Origin: CAZAPV01 sp964487195 | Lineage (GTDB): Bacteria; Patescibacteriota; Patescibacteriia; SG8-24 | Assembly: GCA_964487195.1 (NCBI GenBank) | Contig: CAZAPV010000026.1 | Location: 1 to 13,902 of the forward strand | DNA: 13,902 nt | Direction: 5' to 3' | In this document: one piece after another, positions 6,308-12,718 of the stretch | Numbering within the stretch: position 1 is the stretch's first letter | Layout: each line of letters opens with the position of its first letter | Notes under the pieces: generated by a model | Databases searched by the model: none | Told to the model about the DNA's origin: nothing | The model's input: the letters and a program-made list of their open reading frames with translations, nothing else | Made by a program: the position numbers and the translations under genes

Positions 6308-7441
6308 TCAACGGTTGAGCCATTCGATGAACGGCCGAATCTGCCGCTCCCAGCCGAACTGCTCCTGTACGCGCAGCCGGCCACGCTCCCCGAGCGAGGC
6401 GCGCAACGCCGGATCAAGACGAAGTTTCTCGATCGCCTCGATGAGCGCGGCGAGATTCCCGGGATCGACGAGCAGCCCGGTTTCGCCGTCGATCACCGCA
6501 TCCGCCACCCCGCCGGCGCGCGAACCGATCACCGGCTTGCCGATCATGTTCGCTTCGAGATACACGATCCCGAACCCTTCGACGTCCGGACCGGCGCTTT
6601 TGGGCACCATCACGAAGACGTCCGACGCGGCGTACAGCGCGGGAAGATCCTGATCCGCGACCGACCCGGTGAACACGACGCGATCCGCGATCCGTTGTAT
6701 CCCGGCGTGCCGCTCGAGCCGACCCCGCTCCGGACCGTCGCCGACGATCAGCGCGCGCATCGCGATCCCCTTCTCTTTGTATGCGGCGACCGCGTCGATC
6801 ACCGACGCGAACCCTTTGCGCGCCACGAGCCGACCGACCGAGAGCAGCGTGAACGACCCGTCCAGGCCGTACCGTGTTTTGATTTCGGCGACCTTCTCGG
6901 CGGACGGCGCCGCGTCGGGAATGGCCGGGGAAGGGCGGATGATGATGACGCGCTCGTTCGGGATTCCGAACGCCGCGACGAGCGAGGCGGTATACGCGCT
7001 GTTCGCGATGACGAGCGACGCCTCCGCGAGCACGCGCTTTGCTTCCTCGCGCTTGCGTCCGCCGGCGTCCATCGCGAGCGCGATGTCCATTCCGTGCACG
7101 ATCACCGCGTATTCGACGCCGCGAAACCGTTTCAGCAGCCGCGCCACCGTCCCCATCGGCAGCAGATGGCTGACGAGAAGGAGCGACGGCCGCTCGCGGC
7201 GCCGGAGCCAGTCGGTCCAATACAGCGCCGGAAGCCAGCGCGGACGGATCCACCGCCATTCGAGCCGGCGCCGATAGATCGGCACCGGGGACGCCACGTC
7301 GCGATGATGCGTGTCCCCGTCCTCGGGCGCGAGCACGTGGATCGCGCCGTTCGGGAGCTGCTCCGCCACGCGCGAAAGGTAGGCGGCGATGCCGCCGAAC
7401 CGCGGAGGATAATCAAGCGTCGCGAGCAGCACGGTTTTCAT
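6308..7441 (-). CDS. Family 4 glycosyltransferase
   Basis: This 377-aa GT-B-fold retaining glycosyltransferase opens with MKTVLLATLDYPPRFGGIAA, the glycine-rich acceptor-side motif of GT4 enzymes. The C-terminal donor-binding half has SVGRLVARKG (201-210; Arg204 and Lys209 expected to contact donor phosphates), LIVGDGPERGRLE and the EX7E motif at Glu288 to Glu296 (EGFGIVYLE), followed by GKPVIGSRAGG and DGETGLLVDP. The start at 7441 overlaps the flippase stop by 4 nt (ATGA), implying translational coupling. The frame open to 7876 is only the flippase gene read in another frame. By context it builds the exported glycan on its lipid carrier; donor and acceptor are unknown. Confidence 0.95.
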   Translation of the reverse strand: MKTVLLATLDYPPRFGGIAAYLSRVAEQLPNGAIHVLAPEDGDTHHRDVASPVPIYRRRLEWRWIRPRWLPALYWTDWLRRRERPSLLLVSHLLPMGTVARLLKRFRGVEYAVIVHGMDIALAMDAGGRKREEAKRVLAEASLVIANSAYTASLVAAFGIPNERVIIIRPSPAIPDAAPSAEKVAEIKTRYGLDGSFTLLSVGRLVARKGFASVIDAVAAYKEKGIAMRALIVGDGPERGRLERHAGIQRIADRVVFTGSVADQDLPALYAASDVFVMVPKSAGPDVEGFGIVYLEANMIGKPVIGSRAGGVADAVIDGETGLLVDPGNLAALIEAIEKLRLDPALRASLGERGRLRVQEQFGWERQIRPFIEWLNR

Positions 7442-8904
7442 AACGGGAGGTCGGCGATCTTCTTCTCTCTTCGCAGGAAGATCGCAATCACGTCTTTGAC
7501 CTCTCTCATCGTAAGTCCGCCGATGCCGACGAGAACGACAGTATAGATGATGACGCCGATAGCGATCAGCAGAAGGAGGTTCACGCTGTGCGCGAGGAGG
7601 ATCAGCGAGATCGCCATGAACGACGCTGCGAACGCGATTTTGACGGTCGATACCGCAAGCGGGAGCAGGTCGATCTTGATCACCCGGCTCGCGAACGCGG
7701 TCGCGCCGGCACACAGCACAACGTTCCCGGCGAACGCGGAGATCGCGGCGCCGATCGCCGAGAACCGCGGGAGCAGGATCGCGTTCATCACGACGTTCAC
7801 GACGAGCGTCATCCCCATCACGAGCGTATTTTTCGCCTGGCGGTCGCAGGCGTTGAGCAGCGACCCGGCGGGCCAATACAGGAACGAGAACACGAGCGAA
7901 AAGATCAGGATGCGCAGCGCCGACGCGGCGTCGGCGAACGCCGGTCCGTAAATGGTGTGCACGAGCGGTCCGGCGAGCGTGGCGATCCCCGCGACGAGCG
8001 GCAGCACGAACGTCAGCAAGTACGTGACGGATTTTGCGTACAGCGCGCCGAGCTTGGCGCGGTCCTTCACGTAGTATTCGCTCATCGCGGGATACATCGC
8101 CGCGGCGAACGCCATCGGCAAAAACTGGAACGCGAACGTCAATTTATACGCGACGCCGTAGATCCCGACCGCGGATTCGGAGACGATCCGCGACAGCATC
8201 ACCGAATCCACCGATGAATACACGCGGGAAAAAATTCCGGCGAGCGCGAACGGGATCGTCACCTGCCAGAAAAATCGGATGGTTTTCGGATCGAAGCGGA
8301 GACGGATCGGCACCGGATGCCGCCGCGCGAGCGCGTAGGACGCCCACGCCACGTTCCACGCGCTGCCGCAGACGAGCGCGACGATCAGGAACGGCAGCGG
8401 CAGATGCAGCGCGAACATGAACACGCTCCCCACGACGATCGCCACCGCCTGGCCGGTGACCACCCCGACCGCTTCGTAGCGCAGATTCTGATACCCGCGC
8501 ATCACCGCGTACAACACGAGATGCGTGGAATCGAGCAGCATCACGACCGTGGCGATCCCGATCATCAGCCGCGTCTCGGCGCCGTAACCGAGCAGCCGCG
8601 CCGTCGCCGTCGCGGCCGCGGCGGCGAGCACGGCGAGGATCACCTTGATCCCGAGGACGTTCGCCAGATACTCCCCCGCTTTCTCCGGCACCTTCGCGAC
8701 CTCGCGCACCAGCACGTTCGACAGTCCCAGATCGACGAAAATCGAAAAAATCGTGGTGAACGACGTCGCCACGACGTATTTCCCCGCGCCCTCCACCCCC
8801 ACTGCCCGCGCCACGAGCGTGAAGTAGACGAACGAAAGCACCTTCTGGCCGACGGACGCCGCGACGAGATACACGGTATTTTTCGCCACCCTCCCTTCGG
8901 TCAT
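7438..8904 (-). CDS. Wzx/RfbX-type polysaccharide flippase (MOP superfamily)
   Basis: This 488-aa integral membrane protein probably flips undecaprenyl-linked oligosaccharide across the cytoplasmic membrane. It has about 12-14 hydrophobic segments. The start, AKNTVYLVAASVGQKVLSFV, and the ARAVGVEGAGKYVVATSF stretch are typical of the family, as are the DLGLSNVLVRE segment, the central DSVMLSRI and GIYGVAYKL region, and YGPAFADAASALRIL ahead of the C-terminal helices. The basic tail ends in REKKIADLPL. It is the first gene of the four-gene operon and has its own promoter. MurJ is related, but the family features and the glycosyltransferase context favour a polysaccharide flippase. The ATG lies 9 nt after the -10 box without a Shine-Dalgarno. 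Confidence 0.92.
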   Translation of the reverse strand: MTEGRVAKNTVYLVAASVGQKVLSFVYFTLVARAVGVEGAGKYVVATSFTTIFSIFVDLGLSNVLVREVAKVPEKAGEYLANVLGIKVILAVLAAAAATATARLLGYGAETRLMIGIATVVMLLDSTHLVLYAVMRGYQNLRYEAVGVVTGQAVAIVVGSVFMFALHLPLPFLIVALVCGSAWNVAWASYALARRHPVPIRLRFDPKTIRFFWQVTIPFALAGIFSRVYSSVDSVMLSRIVSESAVGIYGVAYKLTFAFQFLPMAFAAAMYPAMSEYYVKDRAKLGALYAKSVTYLLTFVLPLVAGIATLAGPLVHTIYGPAFADAASALRILIFSLVFSFLYWPAGSLLNACDRQAKNTLVMGMTLVVNVVMNAILLPRFSAIGAAISAFAGNVVLCAGATAFASRVIKIDLLPLAVSTVKIAFAASFMAISLILLAHSVNLLLLIAIGVIIYTVVLVGIGGLTMREVKDVIAIFLRREKKIADLPL

Positions 8905-8913
8905 AACGGAGCT

Positions 8914-8942
8914 AGTGTACGCGCAAATCCGCCTCCTGACAA
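8914..8942 (-). promoter_or_regulatory. Promoter of the polysaccharide operon
   Basis: On the minus strand TTGTCA (8942 to 8937) and TACACT (8919 to 8914) are 17 bp apart. Transcription should start near 8907, three bases before the flippase ATG at 8904, again suggesting a leaderless mRNA. The -10-to-ATG distance equals that of the MEMO-like operon. Confidence 0.72.
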
Positions 8943-8951
8943 CAACGAAGG

Positions 8952-8979
8952 TTGACGGCGCGCCCGGCCATGCTACGCT
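8952..8979 (+). promoter_or_regulatory. Promoter of the HAD phosphatase gene
   Basis: TTGACG (8952-8957) and TACGCT (8974-8979) are 16 bp apart, with TGC directly before the -10 (extended -10). The predicted start is near 8986. It is back-to-back with the polysaccharide promoter; the two -35 boxes are 9 bp apart, so polymerases may interfere. Confidence 0.6.
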
Positions 8980-8998
8980 CCAAGTCCGTTCTTTCCAC

Positions 8999-9003
8999 GG
9001 AGG
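8999..9003 (+). promoter_or_regulatory. Shine-Dalgarno of the HAD gene
   Basis: GGAGG with 5 nt spacing to the ATG at 9009. This decides the start over the in-frame ATG at 8970 and TTG at 8952, both of which lie within or before the promoter. Confidence 0.8.
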
Positions 9004-9008
9004 TCGGA

Positions 9009-9758
9009 ATGGTCAACAAGGCCGAAAACCGCTGGGCGGTGGTGTTCGATTTCGACGGCACGATGACGCCGAAGACGCAGCCGGTGATGGAGATGATCGA
9101 CACGCACAGCACGCGCCTGTCATCCGCGTCGGCGGCGACCCTCAAAGAGATCCGGGCGCGGTATCTGCCGCACGCGCTCGCCGGCCGACTGACGCCGGAA
9201 CAAGAGTACGGCTGGCTCGCGGAAACGATCGATCTGTACATCGCGGCGGGGATGACGCTCGCCGACGCGTGGACGGTCCTATCCCGCATCCGCATCAGGC
9301 CCGGCGTCGCCGAGTGCCTTCGCGTGCTGGATGACGCCGGCGTCCCCTGCGCAATCGTCTCGTACAGCGTCGCGCAGTTCATCGGCATGATTCTCGCGCG
9401 ACACGGCATGCATCATCTCGTTGAGCGCGTCTACTCGGCGAACGTGGCGTACGCGGCTGACACCGGCCGAATCATCGGGTACGACGCCGCGTCGTTCGTG
9501 ATGCCGTGCAACAAAGGCGAATGGTCGCGGCGCTTCGCGGACAAAGTCGGCGTGCCGTACGATCGCCTGCTCGCGGTCGGCGACTCCGGCGGCGACAAGA
9601 CGCTCGGCCACCTGCAAGAACACCGCTTCGGCATCGCCAAGGATTCGGCGCAAGCGGAAGCGCTCCGCGAGTTCATGGACGACGTCGCGGTCACCGAAAC
9701 ATTCGATCCGGTCACCGCCTGGCTCCGGTCCAAAATCGAGGGAGGATCCGATGGCTAA
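9009..9758 (+). CDS. HAD-superfamily (SerB-like, class IB) phosphatase
   Basis: This 249-aa cytosolic hydrolase has all HAD motifs: motif I VVFDFDGTMT with nucleophile Asp14 and acid/base Asp16, motif II Ser118 (AIVSYS), motif III Lys169 (CNKGEW) and motif IV GDSGGD (191-196). The insert between motifs I and II is helical (residues about 25-95), as in the phosphoserine-phosphatase-like subclass. The substrate cannot be read: phosphoserine, another phosphomonoester or a pyrimidine nucleotide are all possible, and no serine-pathway gene is near. It is a single-gene unit with its own promoter, Shine-Dalgarno and terminator, divergent from the polysaccharide operon. Confidence 0.88.
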   Translation: MVNKAENRWAVVFDFDGTMTPKTQPVMEMIDTHSTRLSSASAATLKEIRARYLPHALAGRLTPEQEYGWLAETIDLYIAAGMTLADAWTVLSRIRIRPGVAECLRVLDDAGVPCAIVSYSVAQFIGMILARHGMHHLVERVYSANVAYAADTGRIIGYDAASFVMPCNKGEWSRRFADKVGVPYDRLLAVGDSGGDKTLGHLQEHRFGIAKDSAQAEALREFMDDVAVTETFDPVTAWLRSKIEGGSDG

Positions 9759-9766
9759 CATTCCTT

Positions 9767-9797
9767 AACACTCCGAAGCACACCGGAGTGTTTTTTC
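9767..9797 (+). terminator. Rho-independent terminator after the HAD gene
   Basis: AACACTCCG (9767-9775) pairs with CGGAGTGTT (9784-9792) around an 8-nt loop and runs into a T-tract to 9796. It begins 8 nt after the HAD stop. Confidence 0.9.
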
Positions 9798-9836
9798 TTA
9801 TCCACATTTCGGGGACAGTCCCCATTCTGTGGATAA
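9798..9836. repeat. Nested palindrome with two inverted DnaA-box 9-mers
   Basis: The outer arms are TTATCCACA (9798-9806) and TGTGGATAA (9828-9836), each an exact DnaA-box consensus. Between them is the palindrome GGGGACAGTCCCC (9811-9823), separated from the arms by TTTC and ATTC. The whole can fold as a stem with a 4x4 internal loop. I recall GGGGACAGTCCCC cores from REP-like extragenic repeats in other bacteria, so a decayed repeat element is the main alternative to a protein-binding site. Confidence 0.6.
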
Positions 9837-9855
9837 AGCTTTGAAAGAAAATGCC

Positions 9856-9886
9856 AAGCACCGGATTAGATTCGCGGGAATGACAA
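9856..9886. repeat. Degenerate extragenic-repeat remnant
   Basis: The segment CACCGGATTAGATT followed directly by CGCGGGAATGAC looks like the widespread repeat whose intact form has a hairpin GATTCCCGC...GCGGGAAT. Here most of the left arm is missing. The comparison is from memory and is not a database hit. Confidence 0.4.
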
Positions 9887-9889
9887 CAA

Positions 9890-9927
9890 AAAAATCCGCC
9901 CTGAGCTTGTCGAGGAGGCGGATTTTT
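9890..9927 (-). terminator. Terminator of the lipoprotein gene (probably bidirectional)
   Basis: AAAAATCCGCC (9890-9900) and GGCGGATTTTT (9917-9927) form an 11-bp stem with a T-run on either strand. It lies 15 nt downstream of the lipoprotein stop. The 16-nt loop carries CTGAGCTTGTCGAG, part of another common dispersed repeat core. Confidence 0.85.
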
Positions 9928-9942
9928 GAGAAGCGTCGTCTG

Positions 9943-10455
9943 TCAGTTGAGTTTGCCTTTGCGGACGACCAGGAATCGGGTGATTTCATCCCAACAACCG
10001 GTAGACGGTTCCGAGTGCAGCGCGAGTCCGCGCCCCTCACCGCTCTCATCGAGGTATGGGAAGAGGGGGATAGAGGATCCAAGTGCGACGATCGGAAACT
10101 GACGTTGCAACTCCGGAAACTTCGCGCCGACGGCGAGGAGTTCCGGAAGCGTCGCCGATCGATACCCCATATCATCGAGCTGATCTTCGATATTTCGAGT
10201 CGTATGTGCTATCCACCACCGACTGAACCGGACGACCTCGAGGTGAACCGTTGACGCACACTCGCGATCCATCGAAAAATTTTTTGCATTAATCGCCGGA
10301 TTTTTCCAGTCGTAGTGGCCGGCCGCGATCAGCTCGGCGAGCGTTTTCGAACAATCGATCGTGACCGATCCGACGTCGGTTTTATTTACATACGAACATG
10401 CGCTCGCGAACAGGGCGAACAGCGTCAGCAGAACGAGCGTTGCGAGACGTTGCAT
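9943..10455 (-). CDS. Putative lipoprotein of unknown function (170 aa)
   Basis: Residues 1-20 form a lipoprotein signal: MQR, a hydrophobic core LATLVLLTLFALF and the lipobox ASAC with lipidated Cys20. After cleavage about 150 residues would be anchored outside the cytoplasmic membrane. The mature part has LAELIAAGHYDWKN (39-52), then ATLPELLAVGAKFPELQRQFPIVALG (101-126), and ends RFLVVRKGKLN. I recall this PELLA.G...PELQR.FPIVALGS pattern with a C-terminal RFL.VRK from short Patescibacteria proteins that I believe usually lack a signal peptide; this is unverified. Function unknown. The start at 10455 is fixed by a good Shine-Dalgarno and the signal peptide. The open frame to 10635 only adds terminator and repeat sequence. 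It is monocistronic, with its own promoter and terminator. Confidence 0.82.
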   Translation of the reverse strand: MQRLATLVLLTLFALFASACSYVNKTDVGSVTIDCSKTLAELIAAGHYDWKNPAINAKNFSMDRECASTVHLEVVRFSRWWIAHTTRNIEDQLDDMGYRSATLPELLAVGAKFPELQRQFPIVALGSSIPLFPYLDESGEGRGLALHSEPSTGCWDEITRFLVVRKGKLN

Positions 10456-10462
10456 CGATTGT

Positions 10463-10467
10463 CTCCT
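10463..10467 (-). promoter_or_regulatory. Shine-Dalgarno of the lipoprotein gene
   Basis: AGGAG within AAAGGAGAC on the minus strand lies 7 nt before the ATG at 10455. It fixes the start at the signal-peptide methionine. Confidence 0.85.
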
Positions 10468-10489
10468 TTGTTGGGAAGGACCTGCGTTG

Positions 10490-10518
10490 TTCTTATCAGC
10501 TTTCCCGCGCCACGTCAA
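10490..10518 (-). promoter_or_regulatory. Probable promoter of the lipoprotein gene
   Basis: On the minus strand TTGACG (10518 to 10513) is followed after 17 bp by TAAGAA (10495 to 10490), preceded by TGA (extended -10 pattern). The -10 is a weak match (3 of 6). Transcription would start near 10483, leaving a leader of about 28 nt that contains the Shine-Dalgarno. Confidence 0.5.
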
Positions 10519-10520
10519 GG

Positions 10521-10555
10521 CGAGATTGCTTCGTCGCGCCGCTCTCGCAAAGACA
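10521..10555. repeat. Degenerate dispersed extragenic repeat
   Basis: CGAGATTGCTTCGTCGCG followed by CCGCTCTCGCAAAGACA is very close to the widespread intergenic repeat of the form GTCATTGCGAG...GAAGCAATCTCG read on the other strand. It lies just upstream of the lipoprotein promoter. Recognition is from memory. Confidence 0.5.
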
Positions 10556-10587
10556 TTTTTATACCCCGCTTTCGAAAAGGACAGACG

Positions 10588-10613
10588 AAAAACACCCCGA
10601 TGCCGGGGTGTTT
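10588..10613 (-). terminator. Terminator of the ribosomal protein operon
   Basis: AAACACCCCG (10590-10599) pairs with CGGGGTGTTT (10604-10613) around the 4-nt loop ATGC. On the minus strand the stem runs into five T (10592 to 10588). It starts 6 nt after the rpsI stop and ends the operon. Confidence 0.92.
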
Positions 10614-10619
10614 CTTTTC

Positions 10620-11162
10620 TTAGCGCTTTGCCCACTGGGAGCCTTTGCGCGCTTTTTTGAAACCGTACTTCTTGCGTTCTTTTTCGCGCGGGTCGCGGGT
10701 GAGGAAGCCGAGCTGCTTCAAACTCTGGCGGTACGTCGGATTGAGGATCAGGAGCGCGCGCGAGATGCCGAGGCGCGCCGCTTCGGACTGGCCGCGGAGG
10801 CCGCCGCCGCGCACCGAAAGCGCGATCGTCACCTTGTCGTCCTGGCCGACCGCTTTGAGCGGCGCAACGAGCGCGTCGCGGAGTTCGGCGACAGGGAAAT
10901 ACTGCGTGTACGGGCGGTCGTTCACCGTGATCGCGCCCTTGCCCGTGGTCCAGAGCTTGGTCTGGGCGATCGCGCGCTTGCGGCGGCCGAGCGCGTAAAT
11001 GTAGCCGCCGGCGACCTTCACCGGCGCCGCGGCTGCGGCAACCGCCGGTTCGGCGGCGACGTGCTCCTTCTCCTTCGGCGCGGCTTTTTTCGCCGGAGCA
11101 TGCGCCGGCTTCTTCGCGGGCGCGGCGTGGGATTTCGCTGTCGGTTTCTTGGTCGGCGTCAT
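10620..11162 (-). CDS. rpsI: 30S ribosomal protein S9 with N-terminal extension
   Basis: S9 binds the 30S head, and its C-terminal tail reaches the P-site tRNA. The core runs from about residue 52 (GGYIYALGRRKRAIAQTKLW) through GKGAITVNDRPYTQYFP and SVRGGGLRGQSEAARLGISRAL to RDPREKERKKYGFKKARKGSQWAKR, ending in the conserved Lys-Arg. The 180-aa length is about 50 more than a usual S9. The excess is an N-terminal Lys/Ala/Pro-rich low-complexity stretch. No internal ATG is available to remove it: the only Met in the protein is the start. It starts 2 nt after the rplM stop and is the last gene of the operon. Confidence 0.97.
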   Translation of the reverse strand: MTPTKKPTAKSHAAPAKKPAHAPAKKAAPKEKEHVAAEPAVAAAAAPVKVAGGYIYALGRRKRAIAQTKLWTTGKGAITVNDRPYTQYFPVAELRDALVAPLKAVGQDDKVTIALSVRGGGLRGQSEAARLGISRALLILNPTYRQSLKQLGFLTRDPREKERKKYGFKKARKGSQWAKR

Positions 11163-11164
11163 AG

Positions 11165-11530
11165 TCAGTCGTTATGCACCTTGAAGCGCTTCATCCGTTC
11201 TTTGCGGAGCCGGTTCTTCGGCAGCATGCTGTACACCGCCCGTTCGATCGCCTCGGCCGGATTCTTCGCCATGACGGTCTTGAGCAGCCGTTCTTTCATG
11301 CCGCCCGGATAGCCGCTGTACTGGTAGAACGTCTTCTGGTCCATCTTCTTGCCGGTGACTTTCACCTTGGCGGCGTTCCTTACCTCGACGACATCGCCGA
11401 GGTCGAGATGCGCCTCGTAGCTCGGCCGGTGCTTGCCCTGGAGGGCGACCGCCGCGCGGCTCGCGATGCGGCCGATGCTCTGACCGGCGGCGTCGATCGT
11501 GGTGGTTTGTCGTGCTGTGCTGTGCGCCAT
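11165..11530 (-). CDS. rplM: 50S ribosomal protein L13
   Basis: L13 is an early-assembling 50S protein. The sequence shows the family pattern: TTTIDAAGQSIGRIASRAAV near the start, LQGKHRPSYEAHLDLGDVVEV, NAAKVKVTGKKMDQKTFYQYSGYPGGMKE, and MLPKNRLRKERMKRFKV at the end. It has 121 aa, against about 142 in E. coli. The missing part is the N-terminal lead-in and the last 15-20 residues, a compact form that fits a reduced genome. It lies 4 nt after the rplQ stop and 2 nt before rpsI; the rplM-rpsI pair is a classical one. Confidence 0.97.
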   Translation of the reverse strand: MAHSTARQTTTIDAAGQSIGRIASRAAVALQGKHRPSYEAHLDLGDVVEVRNAAKVKVTGKKMDQKTFYQYSGYPGGMKERLLKTVMAKNPAEAIERAVYSMLPKNRLRKERMKRFKVHND

Positions 11531-11534
11531 ATGA

Positions 11535-11885
11535 TTAGACCAGTTCGATCTGCACCACCTCCGCGCCGTCGCCTTCGCGCCGGCCGAGGTTGGTGATGCG
11601 GGTGTAGCCGCCTTTGCGATCCTTATACCGCGGCGCGAGCGCCTCCATCACTTTCTTGGTCGCGTTGTCGCCGTACAAAAACGCCGCGAGCGTGCGCCGG
11701 CCGGCGAGCGTCCCAGTTTTGCCGGCGGTGATCATCTTTTCGACGATCGGCCGGACCGCCTTGGCTTTCGCCTTGGTGGTTTTCACTTTCTCGTACAGCA
11801 CGATGCTGGTCGCGAGCGAGCGCAGGAGCGCCGCGCGCGGACCGCGCTTGCGATCGAGAATTTTCCCGGCGTTTCGGTGGCGCAT
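11535..11885 (-). CDS. rplQ: 50S ribosomal protein L17
   Basis: L17 sits near the exit-tunnel side of the 50S subunit. MRHRNAGKILDRKRGPRAALLRSLATSIVLYEKVKTTKAKAK is the classic start, and it ends GGYTRITNLGRREGDGAEVVQIELV. At 116 aa it is the usual bacterial length, without the extensions seen on S9 and S11. It starts 2 nt after the rpoA stop, as in the conserved alpha operon. No Shine-Dalgarno is visible, only an A-rich leader formed by the lysine-rich end of rpoA. Confidence 0.98.
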   Translation of the reverse strand: MRHRNAGKILDRKRGPRAALLRSLATSIVLYEKVKTTKAKAKAVRPIVEKMITAGKTGTLAGRRTLAAFLYGDNATKKVMEALAPRYKDRKGGYTRITNLGRREGDGAEVVQIELV

Positions 11886-11887
11886 AT

Positions 11888-12703
11888 TTATTTCTTCTTC
11901 TTGGCGGCCTTCTTCGCGGTTTTCTTCGCTTTCTTCTCTCCTTCATCCCCTTCCGCCGCCTCGTCGGCCGCCGGCGCTTCCTCGACGACGGCAGCGGGCG
12001 CCTCTTCGGAAACGACGGTCGCGCCGCGGTGCAGCACCAGGCTGAAGTGGTCGAGCAGGATCTTGAGCGCCTGGTCGAGCGCCTCGTCCGGCGTGATCGT
12101 GCCGTCGGTCTCGATCGTCATCACCAGCTTGTCGTAGTTCGTAATCTCGCCGACGCGGACGTTCTCGACGCTGTAGCCGACGTCGCGGATCGGCGAATAC
12201 AGCGCGTCGATCGCGATCATCCCGAGCTCCAGCTTCTCTTTGCCGCGTTCCTCGATCGGCACGAACCCGCGGCCTTTGCCGACGAAAATTTCCAGTTCCA
12301 GTTCCGCTTTCTTGTCGGTGAGCGTCGCGATGTGGAGATCCTTGTTGATCACCTCGACGTCCGACGATTTCTCGATGTCGCCCGCGGTGACGTCGCCGTC
12401 GCCTTTCGCGGAAAGATGCAGCCGCACCGGTTCATCCGAGAACAGCTTCAGGCGAAGCGACTTCAAATTGAGGATGATTTCGAGGATGTCTTCCTTGACG
12501 CCGGGAAGCGCGGAAAATTCGTGCTGCGCGCCTTTGATCTTCACCGCGGTGACCGCGGCGCCGGGGAGCGACGACAACAGCACGCGGCGGAGCGCGTTGC
12601 CGAGCGTCGTGCCGTAGCCCTGGAAGCACGGCTCCACCGTGAGCGTGCCCTTGCGGCCGTCGGCGGTGAGTTCGATTTTCGACGGAAGTAAGATCTCTTC
12701 CAT
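11888..12703 (-). CDS. rpoA: RNA polymerase alpha subunit, N-terminal domain only
   Basis: Alpha dimerises and nucleates assembly of RNA polymerase. Residues 1-about 228 are a complete alpha N-terminal domain: GYGTTLGNALRRVLLSSLPG (29-48), HEFSALPGVKEDILEIILNLK, the insert domain, and PDEALDQALKILLDHFSLVL (205-224). After that the protein does not enter an alpha C-terminal domain. It has an acidic/Ala stretch (about 232-256) and a Lys/Ala tail to residue 271. E. coli RpoA has 329 aa. The stop is clean and rplQ follows 2 nt later, so this is not a frameshift with a remnant domain. Contact with UP elements or alpha-CTD activators would be lost. Residue-level detail of the tail is seen; the functional loss is inferred. 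Confidence 0.97.
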   Translation of the reverse strand: MEEILLPSKIELTADGRKGTLTVEPCFQGYGTTLGNALRRVLLSSLPGAAVTAVKIKGAQHEFSALPGVKEDILEIILNLKSLRLKLFSDEPVRLHLSAKGDGDVTAGDIEKSSDVEVINKDLHIATLTDKKAELELEIFVGKGRGFVPIEERGKEKLELGMIAIDALYSPIRDVGYSVENVRVGEITNYDKLVMTIETDGTITPDEALDQALKILLDHFSLVLHRGATVVSEEAPAAVVEEAPAADEAAEGDEGEKKAKKTAKKAAKKKK

Positions 12704-12718
12704 ATTTTTATAAATGTT

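Noticed and set aside
3787..6318. An 843-codon open frame on the plus strand, antisense to the O-antigen ligase-like and GT2 genes.
   Set aside because: Its product is a monotonous Arg/Glu/Asp/His-rich sequence without domains. It starts inside fmt and exists because GC-rich codon bias removes stops opposite real genes. The minus-strand genes have clear family motifs.
6272..7546. A 424-codon plus-strand open frame opposite the GT4 gene.
   Set aside because: Same Arg/Asp/Pro-rich antisense character with no recognisable domain. The GT4 gene on the other strand has its full motif set.
8952..9008. Upstream in-frame starts (TTG 8952, ATG 8970) for the HAD gene.
   Set aside because: They lie within the promoter and lack a Shine-Dalgarno, while GGAGG precedes the ATG at 9009 at 5 nt.
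9798..9836. Replication origin.
   Set aside because: There is no dnaA or dnaN, no AT-rich unwinding region and no further box cluster nearby; two inverted boxes are not enough.
9759..10619. CRISPR array or insertion sequence in the repeat-containing spaces.
   Set aside because: No regular repeat-spacer pattern, no transposase frame and no target duplication; only isolated degenerate palindromes.
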